Positions 46,526 to 56,940 of a stretch of 64,000 bases of DNA are shown piece by piece. The DNA is from Betaproteobacteria bacterium (GTDB lineage Bacteria; Pseudomonadota; Gammaproteobacteria; Burkholderiales; Burkholderiaceae_C). The position numbers and the translations under genes are program-made. The first letter of the stretch is position 1. Each line of letters begins with the position of its first letter. The notes below the pieces were generated by a model that was not told where the DNA came from, did no database searches, and saw only the letters and a list, made by a program, of their open reading frames with translations. The DNA is taken from NCBI GenBank assembly GCA_947453725.1, contig CANGHH010000001.1, positions 62,001 to 126,000 of the forward strand, in the 5' to 3' direction.

Positions 46526-47305
46526 GTGGCGGCCGTCGAAGTGCTGTCCGCCGAGAAGACCTACCCCAACGGCACGCGCGCGCTGCTGCCCGTCAACTTG
46601 ACGGTGCTCGAAGGCGAATTCGTCACCCTGCTGGGCCCCAGCGGCTGCGGCAAGAGCACGCTGCTGAAGATGGTGGCCCGCCTGCTGCAACCCAGCGACG
46701 GCCGGCTGCTGCTGTGGCGCCAGCCGGTCGACCAGTTGGAGACCGGCGGGCACCGCCTGAGCTTCGTCTTCCAGGAAGCCACGCTGATGCCCTGGGCCCG
46801 CGTGCGCAGCAATGTGCGGCTGCCGCTGGACCTGGCCGGCTTGCCCGCCGCCGAGGCCGCGCCGCGCGTCGACAGCGCGCTGCAGCTCGTCGGCCTGAGC
46901 AAGTTCGCAGACAGCCTGCCGCGCGAACTGAGCGGCGGCATGCAGATGCGCGTGTCGATCGCCCGCGGCCTGGTCACCGAGCCGCAATTGCTGCTGATGG
47001 ACGAACCTTTCGGCGCACTCGACGAGATCACCCGCAACCGGCTCGACAGCGACCTGCTGGCACTCTGGCAGCGCCAGCAGCTGACCGTCATCTTCGTGAC
47101 CCACTCGATCCACGAGGCCGTCTTCCTCAGCCAGCGCGTGGTCGTGATGGCGGCACGGCCGGGGCGCATCGTCGAGGAATTCACGATCGACGAACCCTAT
47201 CCGCGAACGGCCGATTTCCGCGTCTCGACGGCCTTCAGCCAGCACGCCAAGCGGCTGCAGGACAGTCTCTTGCGCGCGAGCGGCGCCGAGGCGGACCTGG
47301 CATGA
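46526..47305 (+). CDS. ABC transporter ATPase (nitrate/sulfonate/taurine type)
   Basis: A 259-residue ABC ATPase. Walker A is GPSGCGKST, the signature LSGGMQMR and Walker B LLLMDEPFGALDE, then the H-loop VTHSIHEA. It resembles SsuB/TauB ATPases that partner NMT1-type binding proteins. The start is a GTG at 46526; upstream GTG 46521 is out of frame and no ATG is available, so the exact start is uncertain. It overlaps the permease gene by four bases. Confidence 0.93.
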   Translation: MAAVEVLSAEKTYPNGTRALLPVNLTVLEGEFVTLLGPSGCGKSTLLKMVARLLQPSDGRLLLWRQPVDQLETGGHRLSFVFQEATLMPWARVRSNVRLPLDLAGLPAAEAAPRVDSALQLVGLSKFADSLPRELSGGMQMRVSIARGLVTEPQLLLMDEPFGALDEITRNRLDSDLLALWQRQQLTVIFVTHSIHEAVFLSQRVVVMAARPGRIVEEFTIDEPYPRTADFRVSTAFSQHAKRLQDSLLRASGAEADLA

Positions 47306-48084
47306 ACGCCCAGTCGCAGAAGTTCATCTGGCCGCTGATGGTGGCCTTGTTGCTGATCGCCCTCTGGCAGGGCCTGGTCGTCTATTTCGAGGTCCCGGTT
47401 TTCCTGGTGCCGTCGCCGCTGCGCGTGGCCCAGGTGCTGTTCGAAGACGCCGGGCTGCTGTTCGGCGCGCTGCTGACGACGATGAAGATCACGCTGCTGG
47501 CCTTCGCCTGCGCCACCGCCCTGGGCGTGCTGATCGCCTTCGCCTTCGTGCAGAGCCGGTTCATCGAGACGGCGCTGTTTCCCTACGCCGTGCTGCTGCA
47601 GGTGACGCCGATCGTGGCCATCGCGCCGCTGATCATCATCTGGGTCAAGGACCCGACGGCCTCGCTGGTGATCTGCGCCACGCTGGTCGCGCTGTTCCCG
47701 ATCATCGCCAACACCACGCTGGGCCTGCGCAGCGTCAACCCGGGGCTCTTGAGCTTCTTCAAACTGCATCGCGCTTCGCGCTGGCAGACCCTGGTCCGGC
47801 TGCGCATCCCGTCGGCACTGCCCTATTTCTTCGGCGGGCTGCGCATCAGCAGCGGCTTGAGCCTGATCGGCGCGGTGGTGGCCGAATTCGTCGCCGGCAC
47901 CGGCGGCACCGGCACCGGTCTGGCCTACCAGATCCTGCAGGCCGGCTACCAGCTGAACATCCCGCGCATGTTCGCTGCGCTGCTGCTGATCACGGTCACC
48001 GGCGTGCTGTTGTTCGCGGCGATGGCGGGGTTGTCGACGTGGGCGCTGGGCGCTTGGCACGATAGCGAGCAAACACATGACTGA
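47302..48084 (+). CDS. ABC transporter permease
   Basis: A 260-residue inner membrane permease of the SsuC/TauC/ThiX type, with about six helices and the ATPase-contact EAA-like loop around SFFKLHRASRWQTLVRLRIPSALPYF. It completes the importer with the preceding two genes. Its last eight bases overlap the amidohydrolase start, so uptake and breakdown are probably expressed together. Confidence 0.93.
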   Translation: MNAQSQKFIWPLMVALLLIALWQGLVVYFEVPVFLVPSPLRVAQVLFEDAGLLFGALLTTMKITLLAFACATALGVLIAFAFVQSRFIETALFPYAVLLQVTPIVAIAPLIIIWVKDPTASLVICATLVALFPIIANTTLGLRSVNPGLLSFFKLHRASRWQTLVRLRIPSALPYFFGGLRISSGLSLIGAVVAEFVAGTGGTGTGLAYQILQAGYQLNIPRMFAALLLITVTGVLLFAAMAGLSTWALGAWHDSEQTHD

Positions 48085-49495
48085 ACTTCTGATTCAAGGT
48101 GCTACCGCTCTGTGGACCGGCCTGCGCGGCGACGCGATGCGGGCCGGCAGCGGCACCGACATCCGTGTTCGCCAGGGGGTGATCACCGCCATCGGCCGGC
48201 TGTCCGCCGAGCCCGGCGAGCGGGTGCTCGACGCCAGCGGCTGCGTCATCCACCCGGCGTCGGTCAACACCCACCACCACCTGTTCCAGAGCCTGCTGAA
48301 GGGCATCCCGGCCGGCATCAACCTGGCGCTGCTGCCCTGGCTGGCGGCCGTGCCGGTGGCCTACCGGCGGCACTTCGACCACGAAGAGGCGCTGCGCGTG
48401 GCGGCCCGAGTCGGCCTGGTCGAACTGATGCTGTCGGGCTGCGGCACGGTGGCCGACCACCAGTACCACTATTACCCCGGCATGCCCTTCGACGCCAGCG
48501 CGGCGGTCTTCGACGAGGCCGACAAGCTGGGCCTGCGCTTCGTGCTGTGCCGCGGCGGTGCGACCCAGGTGCGCGAGATGACCGACGCCGCCGCGCCGCC
48601 GCAGGTCGCACCCGAAACGCTGGACGCCTTCATGGCCGGCATCGAGCGCGACGTGCGGCGCTTCCACGACCCGTCGCCGATGGCCATGCGCCGCGTCGTC
48701 AGCGCGATCACGACGCCGAACTGGAGCTGCAGGCTCGAGCACCTGCAGCCGATGGCCGAACAGGCGCGCGCGCTGGGCATCCGCCTGCACAGCCACCTGA
48801 GCGAGACCCATGACTACGTGCGCTGGGCGCGCGAGGTCCACGGCTGCACGCCGCTGCAATTCGTCGAGCAGCACGGCTGGGTCGGGCCCGACGTCTGGTT
48901 CGCCCACATGGTGCACCTCGACGACGGCGACCTGGCGATCTGTGCCCGCACCGGCACCGGCATCGCCCACTGCCCGCAGAGCAACGCGCGGCTGGGCAGC
49001 GGGATCGCGCGCATCCCCGAGGCGCTGGCCCTGGGCATCCCGGTGTCGCTGGCGGTGGACGGCGCGGCCAGCAACGAAGCCGCCGACATGGCCAGCGAGA
49101 TGCACGCCGCCTGGCTGACCCATCGAGCCGACCCGCGAGCGGGTCAGCGGCTCCGCGCCGGCGGTACCCAGCCGGGCGGCAATGCCGCCGCGCTGACCGT
49201 GGAAGACGTGGTCCACATCGCCAGCGCCGGCGGCGCACGCGTGCTGGGGCTGGACGGCGTCGGCGCGCTGCAGGTCGGCATGGCCGCCGACATCGCCGTC
49301 TACAGCCTCGACCAGCCGCGCCACTTCGGCTTGCACGATCCGGCCATCGCGCCGGTGGCCAGCGGCGGCCGCACCCCGCTGCGCGCGCTGCTGGTGCAGG
49401 GCCGGGTGGTCGTCGAGAACGACGGCGTGCCGGGCCTCGACCTGGCGCAGCTGCGCGCCGACGCGCAGGCCCTGGTCCAGCGCCTGCGCGCCTGA
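48077..49495 (+). CDS. TRZ/ATZ-family amidohydrolase (8-oxoguanine deaminase/hydroxyatrazine hydrolase-like)
   Basis: A 472-residue metal-dependent amidohydrolase. Metal and catalytic sites: His66 and His68 in NTHHHLF, the LHSHLSET motif, FAHMVHLDD and VDGAASNE. It resembles 8-oxoguanine deaminase and hydroxyatrazine ethylaminohydrolase, which remove an amino or alkylamino group from purine or triazine rings. About 16 extra residues (PRAGQRLRAGGTQPGG) are inserted before AAALTVEDVV and are encoded by a nested palindrome at 49125-49153. It overlaps the permease gene, suggesting it acts on the imported compound. Confidence 0.87.
   Translation: MTELLIQGATALWTGLRGDAMRAGSGTDIRVRQGVITAIGRLSAEPGERVLDASGCVIHPASVNTHHHLFQSLLKGIPAGINLALLPWLAAVPVAYRRHFDHEEALRVAARVGLVELMLSGCGTVADHQYHYYPGMPFDASAAVFDEADKLGLRFVLCRGGATQVREMTDAAAPPQVAPETLDAFMAGIERDVRRFHDPSPMAMRRVVSAITTPNWSCRLEHLQPMAEQARALGIRLHSHLSETHDYVRWAREVHGCTPLQFVEQHGWVGPDVWFAHMVHLDDGDLAICARTGTGIAHCPQSNARLGSGIARIPEALALGIPVSLAVDGAASNEAADMASEMHAAWLTHRADPRAGQRLRAGGTQPGGNAAALTVEDVVHIASAGGARVLGLDGVGALQVGMAADIAVYSLDQPRHFGLHDPAIAPVASGGRTPLRALLVQGRVVVENDGVPGLDLAQLRADAQALVQRLRA
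49125..49153. repeat. Palindromic element inside the amidohydrolase gene
   Basis: GACCCGC (49130-49136) and GCGGGTC (49139-49145) form an exact hairpin with a GA loop, flanked by GAGCC (49125-49129) and GGCTC (49149-49153) as a second pair. The DNA is in frame and encodes part of a stretch that seems extra compared with related enzymes. It may be a small coding palindromic repeat; whether it occurs elsewhere in the genome cannot be seen here. Confidence 0.5.
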
Positions 49496-49517
49496 GCCGC
49501 CCCTTCGAAAGCCCGCC

Positions 49518-50567
49518 ATGCTCGTCACCCGGCAGCCCGTCTTCCGCCGCTTCTGGCACGCCACGATGCCGCTGTCGCAGCTGGCGGGCGGCACGCCGCA
49601 GGCCTTCACGCTGCTGGGCGAGAAGCTGGTGCTCTTTCTCGACGCGAATGGCCAGCCCGCAGCGCTGAAGGACCGCTGCTGCCACCGCACGGCCCGGCTC
49701 AGCAAGGGCCGCTGCGTGAACGGCGGCATCGAATGCGGCTACCACGGCTGGACCTACAACGCCGCCGGCCGCGTCATCCGCATCCCGCAGTACGAAGCGG
49801 GCCGGGCGATACCGGCCGACTTCGGTACGCCGGCCTACCGCTGCGTCGCCAAGCTCGGTTACGCCTGGGTGGCGCTGGTCGGCGTCGACGAAGAGCCCTT
49901 GGCGCCGATTCCCGAGATCCCCGAGTTCGGCGCGCCGGGCTGGCGGACCATCTTCCAGTTCCACGAGGTCTGGGCCACCAGCCCGCTGCGGGCGCTGGAA
50001 AACAGCTTCGACAACAGCCACTTCAGCTTCGTCCACCGCGCCACCTTCGGCGTGGCCGACCAGCCCAAGCCGAGTCGCTACGAACTGGTGCAGCAGGCCG
50101 GCGGCTTCTGCGCCGAGACCGTCATCGCCGCGGCCAACCCCGGGGCTTTCCACCGGGTCAGCGGCAACCGTGCGCCCATCACCCAGCGCCACATGCGCAA
50201 CGCCTACTACCTGCCGTTCTCGCGCCGGCTGGACATCGAATACCCGGCCGAGAACGGCAAGCCGGGCGTGCGCCACATCATCATCAACTGCTTCACGCCG
50301 ATCGACGACGGCCACATCCAGCTCTGCCAGTGGCTGTTCCGCAATGACACCGAGGACGACTGCCCCGAGGCGATGCTGGTCCACTTCGACCAGGTCATCA
50401 CGCGGGAGGACAAGGACATCCTGGAGTCGACCGACCCCGACGCGCTGGTCGACACGCGCCGTCGCGGCGTCGAACACTCGATGGACAGCGACAGGCCCGG
50501 CATGCTGATCCGCAAGCTGCTGATGGAACTGCTGGCCGCGCAGGGCGAGGCCGAGGTTCACAACTAG
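49518..50567 (+). CDS. Rieske non-haem iron oxygenase
   Basis: A 349-residue oxygenase component. The Rieske [2Fe-2S] ligands are C54-H56 (CCH) and C73-H76 (CGYH); the mononuclear iron motif is ENSFDNSHFSFVH. Enzymes of this shape (VanA, caffeine demethylase, choline-type and pheophorbide oxygenases) hydroxylate or dealkylate their substrate and need a separate reductase, which is not encoded here. It lies 22 bases after the amidohydrolase gene and 9 before eutB, so it may modify the same compound. Confidence 0.9.
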   Translation: MLVTRQPVFRRFWHATMPLSQLAGGTPQAFTLLGEKLVLFLDANGQPAALKDRCCHRTARLSKGRCVNGGIECGYHGWTYNAAGRVIRIPQYEAGRAIPADFGTPAYRCVAKLGYAWVALVGVDEEPLAPIPEIPEFGAPGWRTIFQFHEVWATSPLRALENSFDNSHFSFVHRATFGVADQPKPSRYELVQQAGGFCAETVIAAANPGAFHRVSGNRAPITQRHMRNAYYLPFSRRLDIEYPAENGKPGVRHIIINCFTPIDDGHIQLCQWLFRNDTEDDCPEAMLVHFDQVITREDKDILESTDPDALVDTRRRGVEHSMDSDRPGMLIRKLLMELLAAQGEAEVHN

Positions 50568-50576
50568 ACTGCGGCC

Positions 50577-51962
50577 ATGCCCTGGACGCAAACGCTGGCT
50601 GGCCGTCGCCACCGCTTCGATGACCTGAAAACGCTGCTGGCGCGGGCCACGCCGCTGCGTTCGGGCGACGCCCTGGCCGGCCTCGCGGCCGAAACGGCCG
50701 CCGAGCGCATCGCCGCGCAACTGACGCTGGCCGAGCTGCCGCTGAAGACCTTCCTCAGCGAGGCGCTGGTGCCTTACGAAGCCGACGAGGTCACGCGGCT
50801 GATCATCGACAGCCACGACGCGGCGGCCTTCGCGCCGGTCGCCCACCTGACCGTCGGCGACTTGCGCAACTGGCTGCTCGGCCCGGCCGCCACCCCGGCT
50901 GCGCTGCGCGCGCTGGCACCGGGCCTGACGCCCGAAATGGCCGCCGCGGTCAGCAAGCTGATGCGCCTGCAGGACCTGATGCTGGTGGCCAGCAAGTGCC
51001 AGGTCACCACGGCCTTGCGCAACACCATCGGCCTGCCCGGCCACCTGGCGGTGCGCCTGCAACCCAACCACCCGACCGACGATCTGCGTGGCGTGGCCGC
51101 CTCGGTGCTCGACGGCCTGATGTACGGCTGCGGCGACGCCGTCATCGGCATCAACCCGGCCAGCGACAGCCTGCGCGTCATCGCCGACCTGCTGCGCCTG
51201 CTCGACGACCTCATCCAGCGCCACGCCATCCCGACCCAGGGCTGCGTGCTGACCCACGTGACGAACACGCTGCGGCTGATCGACGACGGGGTGCCGGTCG
51301 ACCTGGTGTTCCAGTCGATCGCCGGCAGCGAGCAGGCCAACGCCGGCTTCGGCATCACGCTGGACCTGCTGCGCCAGGCCCGGCAGGCGGCGCTGTCGCT
51401 GCAGCGCGGCACGGTGGGCGACAACGTCATGTACTTCGAGACCGGCCAGGGCTCGGCGCTCAGCGCCGGCGCCCACCACGGCGTCGACCAGCAGACGATG
51501 GAAGCCCGGGCCTACGGCGTGGCGCGGTCCTTCTCGCCGCTGCTGACCAACACCGTGGTCGGCTTCATCGGGCCCGAGTACCTGTTCGACGGCAAGCAGA
51601 TCATCCGGGCCGGCCTGGAAGACCACTTCTGCGGCAAGCTGCTCGGCGTGCCGATGGGCTGCGACATCTGCTACACCAACCACGCCGAGGCCGACAGCGA
51701 CGACATGGACGCGCTGATGACGCTGCTCGGCGCGGCCGGCGTCAACTTCATCATGGGCGTGCCCGGCGCCGACGACATCATGCTGAACTACCAGAGCACC
51801 AGCTTCCACGACGCCGCCGTGCTGCGCGACCTGCTGGGGCTGCGGCGCACACCGGAATTCGAGGCCTGGCTGGCGCGTTCGGGCATCACCGGCGAGGGCG
51901 GCCGCCTGCTGCCGGCACCGGCGCGCCATGCGCTGCTGGCTGATCTGTCGGGCCTGCGGTGA
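50577..51962 (+). CDS. eutB: Ethanolamine ammonia-lyase large subunit
   Basis: A 461-residue EutB, the TIM-barrel subunit of the adenosylcobalamin-dependent enzyme that turns ethanolamine into acetaldehyde and ammonia. Family signatures include CQVTTALRNTIGLPGHLAVRLQPNHP (here spanning about 141-166), QGCVLTHVTN, FETGQGSALSAGAHHGVDQ and GCDICYTNHAEADSDDMD. The length is normal. No eutA reactivase, permease, eutR or microcompartment genes are nearby, and I see no cobalamin riboswitch. The eutC start overlaps its stop. Confidence 0.96.
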   Translation: MPWTQTLAGRRHRFDDLKTLLARATPLRSGDALAGLAAETAAERIAAQLTLAELPLKTFLSEALVPYEADEVTRLIIDSHDAAAFAPVAHLTVGDLRNWLLGPAATPAALRALAPGLTPEMAAAVSKLMRLQDLMLVASKCQVTTALRNTIGLPGHLAVRLQPNHPTDDLRGVAASVLDGLMYGCGDAVIGINPASDSLRVIADLLRLLDDLIQRHAIPTQGCVLTHVTNTLRLIDDGVPVDLVFQSIAGSEQANAGFGITLDLLRQARQAALSLQRGTVGDNVMYFETGQGSALSAGAHHGVDQQTMEARAYGVARSFSPLLTNTVVGFIGPEYLFDGKQIIRAGLEDHFCGKLLGVPMGCDICYTNHAEADSDDMDALMTLLGAAGVNFIMGVPGADDIMLNYQSTSFHDAAVLRDLLGLRRTPEFEAWLARSGITGEGGRLLPAPARHALLADLSGLR

Positions 51963-52747
51963 GCAGCACGCCCGACCCCTGGTCTGCGCTGCGCGCGCAC
52001 ACCGCTGCCCGGATCGCGCTGGGCCGCGCCGGCGTCAGCCTGCCCACCGCCGAGTGGCTGCGTTTCGCGCAGGCCCACGCGTTGGCACGCGACGCGGTGC
52101 ACGCGCCTTTCGACGCGCTGGCGCTGGCCGACGAAGCGGCGCTGCAAGACTTCGACTGCACGGTGGTCGAGAGCGCCGCGCCCGACCGCGCGGGCTACCT
52201 GCGGCGGCCCGACCTCGGCCGGCGCCTGAGCCCGCGCAGCGCGGCGCTGCTGGCGGCCTGGCAGCGCCCGGCCTGCGACCTGGCCGTGGTCGTGGCCGAC
52301 GGGCTGTCGGCGCAAGCCGCGCAGCGCCACGCCCTGCCGTTGCTGCTGGAATTGCGCCCACGCCTGGAAGCGCAGGGGGCGTCGGTGGCGATGCACCTGG
52401 GCCCCGTGCTGCTGGCCCGGCAGGCCCGGGTGGCGCTGGGCGACGAAGTCGGCGGCCTGCTGCGCGCGCGCGCGGTGCTGGTGCTGATCGGCGAGCGGCC
52501 GGGCCTGTCGTCGCCCGACAGCCTGGGCGCCTACCTGACCTGGGCGCCGCGGCCGGGGCGCAGCGACGCCGAGCGCAATTGCGTGTCCAACATCCGCCCG
52601 CAAGGCCTGGCCTGTGGCGAAGCCGCGCGCAAGATTGCCTGGCTGCTCGGTGCCGCGCGCCGCCTGGGTGGCACCGGCGTGGCGCTGAAGGATGAAAGCG
52701 ACCAGCCTGCGCTGGCCGGCGCGCCATGCCGGACAATCGAAGGATGA
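51959..52747 (+). CDS. eutC: Ethanolamine ammonia-lyase small subunit
   Basis: A 262-residue EutC, which with EutB forms the cobalamin-binding active enzyme. Signatures: [46 protein letters not shown] and [14 protein letters not shown]. Its GTG start overlaps the eutB stop. The usual family end, VALKDES, is followed by about 15 extra residues that run into lpxC; the stop overlaps the lpxC ATG by four bases. Confidence 0.95.
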   Translation: MSSTPDPWSALRAHTAARIALGRAGVSLPTAEWLRFAQAHALARDAVHAPFDALALADEAALQDFDCTVVESAAPDRAGYLRRPDLGRRLSPRSAALLAAWQRPACDLAVVVADGLSAQAAQRHALPLLLELRPRLEAQGASVAMHLGPVLLARQARVALGDEVGGLLRARAVLVLIGERPGLSSPDSLGAYLTWAPRPGRSDAERNCVSNIRPQGLACGEAARKIAWLLGAARRLGGTGVALKDESDQPALAGAPCRTIEG

Positions 52748-53679
52748 TCCAGCAACGCACGCTCAAGTCCATCACCCGCGCCGTGGGCGTCGGCGTGCAC
52801 AGCGGCCACAAGGTGGAACTGACGCTGCGCCCGGCGGCACCCGACACCGGCATCGTCTTCCGCCGCATCGACCTGGCCGAGCCGGTGGACATCCCGGTCA
52901 GCGCGCTGGCCGTCAGCGACACGCGCATGGCCAGCACCATCAGCCCGCTGAATGACCCGGGCGGCCCCAAGGTGCAGACCATCGAGCACCTGATGTCGGC
53001 CTGCGCCGGCCTGGGGCTGGACAACCTGTATGTCGACATCACCGCCGAGGAAGTGCCCATACTCGACGGCAGCGCGGCCAGCTTCGTGTTCCTGCTGCAG
53101 AGCGCCGGCATCGAGCTGCAGCCGGCGCCCAAGCGCTTCATCCGCGTGAAGAAGGCCGTCGAGATCCGCGAAGGCGAAGGCAACAGCCTGAAGTGGGCGC
53201 GGCTGGAACCCTTCCACGGCTACAAGCTGGCCTTCGAGATTGCCTTCAAGCACCCGGCGCTGGACGCCACCGGCCAGCGCGTCGAATTCGATTTCGCTTC
53301 CGGCCAGTACAAGCGCGACATCGCCCGCGCGCGCACCTTCGGCTTCACCAAGGACGTCGAAATGATGCGCGCCCGCGGCCTGGGCCTGGGCGGCAACATG
53401 GACAACGTGATCGTCGTCGACGAGTTCCGCGTGCTGAACGGCGAAGGCTTGCGCTACGACGATGAATTCGTCAAGCACAAGCTGCTCGACGCCATCGGCG
53501 ACCTGCACATCGCCGGCAAGCCGCTGCTGGCCAGCTACACCGCCTTCAAGAGCGGCCACGCGCTGAACAACCTGCTGCTGCGCAAGCTGCTGGCCGACGA
53601 AACGGCCTTCGAGGTCGTCACCTTCGAGCGCGACGCCGACGCGCCGGCCGGCTTCGCGGCGCTGGCGCCGGCCTGGTAA
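52744..53679 (+). CDS. lpxC: UDP-3-O-acyl-GlcNAc deacetylase LpxC
   Basis: A 311-residue zinc deacetylase, the committed step of lipid A synthesis. Zinc ligands and catalytic motifs are in place: [20 protein letters not shown] and [21 protein letters not shown] is also typical. ATG 52744 gives the standard N terminus and has GAAGG upstream; six extra residues would come from an alternative upstream start. It overlaps eutC, so this essential gene appears to be translated from a catabolic operon unless a promoter lies within eutC. Confidence 0.97.
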   Translation: MIQQRTLKSITRAVGVGVHSGHKVELTLRPAAPDTGIVFRRIDLAEPVDIPVSALAVSDTRMASTISPLNDPGGPKVQTIEHLMSACAGLGLDNLYVDITAEEVPILDGSAASFVFLLQSAGIELQPAPKRFIRVKKAVEIREGEGNSLKWARLEPFHGYKLAFEIAFKHPALDATGQRVEFDFASGQYKRDIARARTFGFTKDVEMMRARGLGLGGNMDNVIVVDEFRVLNGEGLRYDDEFVKHKLLDAIGDLHIAGKPLLASYTAFKSGHALNNLLLRKLLADETAFEVVTFERDADAPAGFAALAPAW

Positions 53680-53698
53680 GCCGGATCACGACCGCACC

Positions 53699-53884
53699 AT
53701 GCTGCTCTTCCGGCTCGTCTTCGGCCTGCTGCTGGTCTGCGGCGTGCTGTGCTTCGCGATGTACATCGCCACCAGCCAGCCGGTCTGGCGCCGGCGCGGC
53801 ACCGTCATCGTCAAATGGACCGTGCTGGCCGGCCTGGCCTTCTTTGCGGTGCTGATCCTGGAGCGGCTGGCGCTGCTGCTGTAG
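53699..53884 (+). CDS. Small two-helix membrane protein
   Basis: A 61-residue protein made almost wholly of two membrane helices (about 4-25 and 38-60) joined by a basic loop, PVWRRRGTVIVKW. Similar short proteins follow lpxC in other Burkholderiales, as far as I recall. Role unknown. It is 19 bases after lpxC on the same strand and probably cotranscribed. Confidence 0.7.
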   Translation: MLLFRLVFGLLLVCGVLCFAMYIATSQPVWRRRGTVIVKWTVLAGLAFFAVLILERLALLL

Positions 53885-53912
53885 CCCTTGCGCGCGACTT
53901 CAGCGCAGGCCC

Positions 53913-55079
<1,167 letters not shown>

Positions 55080-55150
55080 CGAAGTTCGATCGGGGGGTGT
55101 CGAGGGGTGTGGTCCGGGGAGGGCCGCGGCGGCGGGGCAGAATCGGCCGC

Positions 55151-55903
55151 ATGGCAGATCGAAGCGATTTGGAAGCCGGCCTGCAGGCCCTGCTGCAGCC
55201 GGACCTGTTCAAGGATTATGGGCCGAACGGCCTGCAGGTCGAGGGCCGCCGCACGGTGCGCCACCTCGTGTCGGGGGTGACCGCCAGCCTGGCTTTCATC
55301 GACGCGGCGATTGCCGCCGGCGCCGACACGCTGCTGGTCCACCACGGCCTGTTCTGGCGCGGCCAGGACGGCCGTCTGACGGGCTGGCTGGCCGCCCGCG
55401 TGCGGCGCCTGATGGCCGCCGACGTCAACCTCTTCGCCTACCACCTGCCGCTGGACGCACACGCCGAATTCGGCAACAACGCGCAGCTGGGTCGGCGGCT
55501 GGTGCTGCAGGCCGACGCCCGTTTCGGCGAACAGAACCTGGGCTTCATCGGCGCCGCGTCGCCGGCCGCGGCCACGCTGCCCGCGCTGGCTGACCTGGTG
55601 CGGCAGCAGTTGGTGCGCGCACCGCTGGTGCTGCCCGGCGACGGCCGCCCGCTGCGCCGCGTGGCCTGGTGCAGCGGCGGCGCGCAGGGCTATTTCGAAG
55701 CCGCCATCGCGGCCGGTGCCGACGCCTTCATCACCGGCGAGGTCTCGGAAGCGCAAGCCCACCTGGCGCGCGAAACGGGCGTCGCCTTCCTGGCCTGCGG
55801 CCACCACGCCACCGAACGCTACGGCGCGCCGGCGGTGGCCGCGCAGGTGGCGGCGCAGTTCGGCCTGACGCACGCCTTCATCGACATCGAGAATCCCGCA
55901 TGA
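55151..55903 (+). CDS. NIF3/YbgI-family protein
   Basis: A 250-residue NIF3-like protein with a predicted dinuclear metal site: VHHGLFWRG near residue 60, YHLPLDAH near 100, and HHATERYG at the C-terminal end. Members are often annotated as GTP cyclohydrolase I type 2, but their true role is not settled. It is usually found beside petABC genes in betaproteobacteria. ATG 55151 was chosen; the stop overlaps pdxA (ATGA). Confidence 0.88.
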   Translation: MADRSDLEAGLQALLQPDLFKDYGPNGLQVEGRRTVRHLVSGVTASLAFIDAAIAAGADTLLVHHGLFWRGQDGRLTGWLAARVRRLMAADVNLFAYHLPLDAHAEFGNNAQLGRRLVLQADARFGEQNLGFIGAASPAAATLPALADLVRQQLVRAPLVLPGDGRPLRRVAWCSGGAQGYFEAAIAAGADAFITGEVSEAQAHLARETGVAFLACGHHATERYGAPAVAAQVAAQFGLTHAFIDIENPA

Positions 55904-56919
55904 GCATCCCCACCAAGCCCTTGCTGGTGACGATGGGCGACGCCGCCGGCATCGGCCCTGAGACCATCGTCAAGGCCTGGCAGCTGGGCGAACTGCACGA
56001 TGCCGTGGTTGTCGGCGATCCGGCCGTGCTGCGCCGTGCGCGGGGCCCGGCGGGCGTCGGGATGACCGCTGTCGTCGAACACCCGGCCGACCTGTCCGGC
56101 GTGCCGCCGGGCTGCCTGCCGGTGTGGCTGCCGCGCGACCTGCCGCCAGGCCTGGCCGGCCTGCCGCTGGGCGTGGTCGATGCGCGCAATGGCGCGGCGG
56201 CCGCGCGCTGCATCGAGCAGGCGGTGCGGGCGGTGCAGGGGGGCTTCGGGGCGGCGATCGTCACCGCGCCGATCCACAAGGAAGCCCTGGCGGCGGCCGG
56301 CCTGTCTTATCCGGGCCACACCGAGATGCTGCAGGCGCTGGCCGCGGCCCACGACCCGCAGGCGCCCGTACCGGCTGTGCGCATGATGCTGGCCAACGAG
56401 GAGCTGCGCGTGGTGCTGGTGACCATCCATACCTCGCTGCGCCAGGCGATCGACGCCGTGACTTTCGACGCCGTGCTGCAGACCCTGCGCATCGCGCAGC
56501 GCGCGGCGGCGGCCTGGCAAGATGGTCCGCCGCGCATCGCGGTGGCTGGCCTGAACCCGCATGCCGGCGAGGGCGGCCTGTTCGGCGACGAAGAGATCCG
56601 GATCATCGGCCCGGCCGTGCAGGCAGCCGTCGCCGAGGGCATCCGGGCGACCGGTCCCTACGCACCCGACACGGTGTTCATGCGCGCGCGGCGCGGCGAG
56701 TTCGACCTGGTGATCGCGATGACCCACGACCACGGCCTGATCCCGGTCAAATACCTCGGCGTGGAGCAGGGCGTCAACGTCACGCTGGGCCTGCCTTTCG
56801 TGCGCACCAGCCCCGACCACGGCACGGCCTTCGACATCGCCGGCCAGGGCCTCGCCGACCCGTCGAGCCTCGTCGCCGCGCTGCGCATGGCGCGCCGGCT
56901 GGTGGCCGTGAGGCCTTGA
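55900..56919 (+). CDS. pdxA: 4-hydroxythreonine-4-phosphate dehydrogenase
   Basis: A 339-residue PdxA, a metal-dependent, NAD-linked enzyme of pyridoxal 5'-phosphate synthesis. Motifs: MGDAAGIGPE at the start, TAPIHKEAL, YPGHTEML, GLNPHAGEGG and SPDHGTAFDIAG, which supply the metal ligands. The gene overlaps NIF3. It converges with the DUF1631 gene, with 21 bases between the stops and no clear terminator. Confidence 0.94.
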   Translation: MSIPTKPLLVTMGDAAGIGPETIVKAWQLGELHDAVVVGDPAVLRRARGPAGVGMTAVVEHPADLSGVPPGCLPVWLPRDLPPGLAGLPLGVVDARNGAAAARCIEQAVRAVQGGFGAAIVTAPIHKEALAAAGLSYPGHTEMLQALAAAHDPQAPVPAVRMMLANEELRVVLVTIHTSLRQAIDAVTFDAVLQTLRIAQRAAAAWQDGPPRIAVAGLNPHAGEGGLFGDEEIRIIGPAVQAAVAEGIRATGPYAPDTVFMRARRGEFDLVIAMTHDHGLIPVKYLGVEQGVNVTLGLPFVRTSPDHGTAFDIAGQGLADPSSLVAALRMARRLVAVRP

Positions 56920-56940
56920 CCCTGCTGGCCGCCGAGAACG

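Noticed and set aside
48708-51929. A 1073-codon open frame on the minus strand across the amidohydrolase, Rieske and eutB genes.
   Set aside because: It runs antisense to three genes with intact catalytic motifs; composition shows it is a shadow.
50577-52747. A eut microcompartment operon.
   Set aside because: No shell proteins, eutA, permease or eutR are present; only the two lyase subunits occur.
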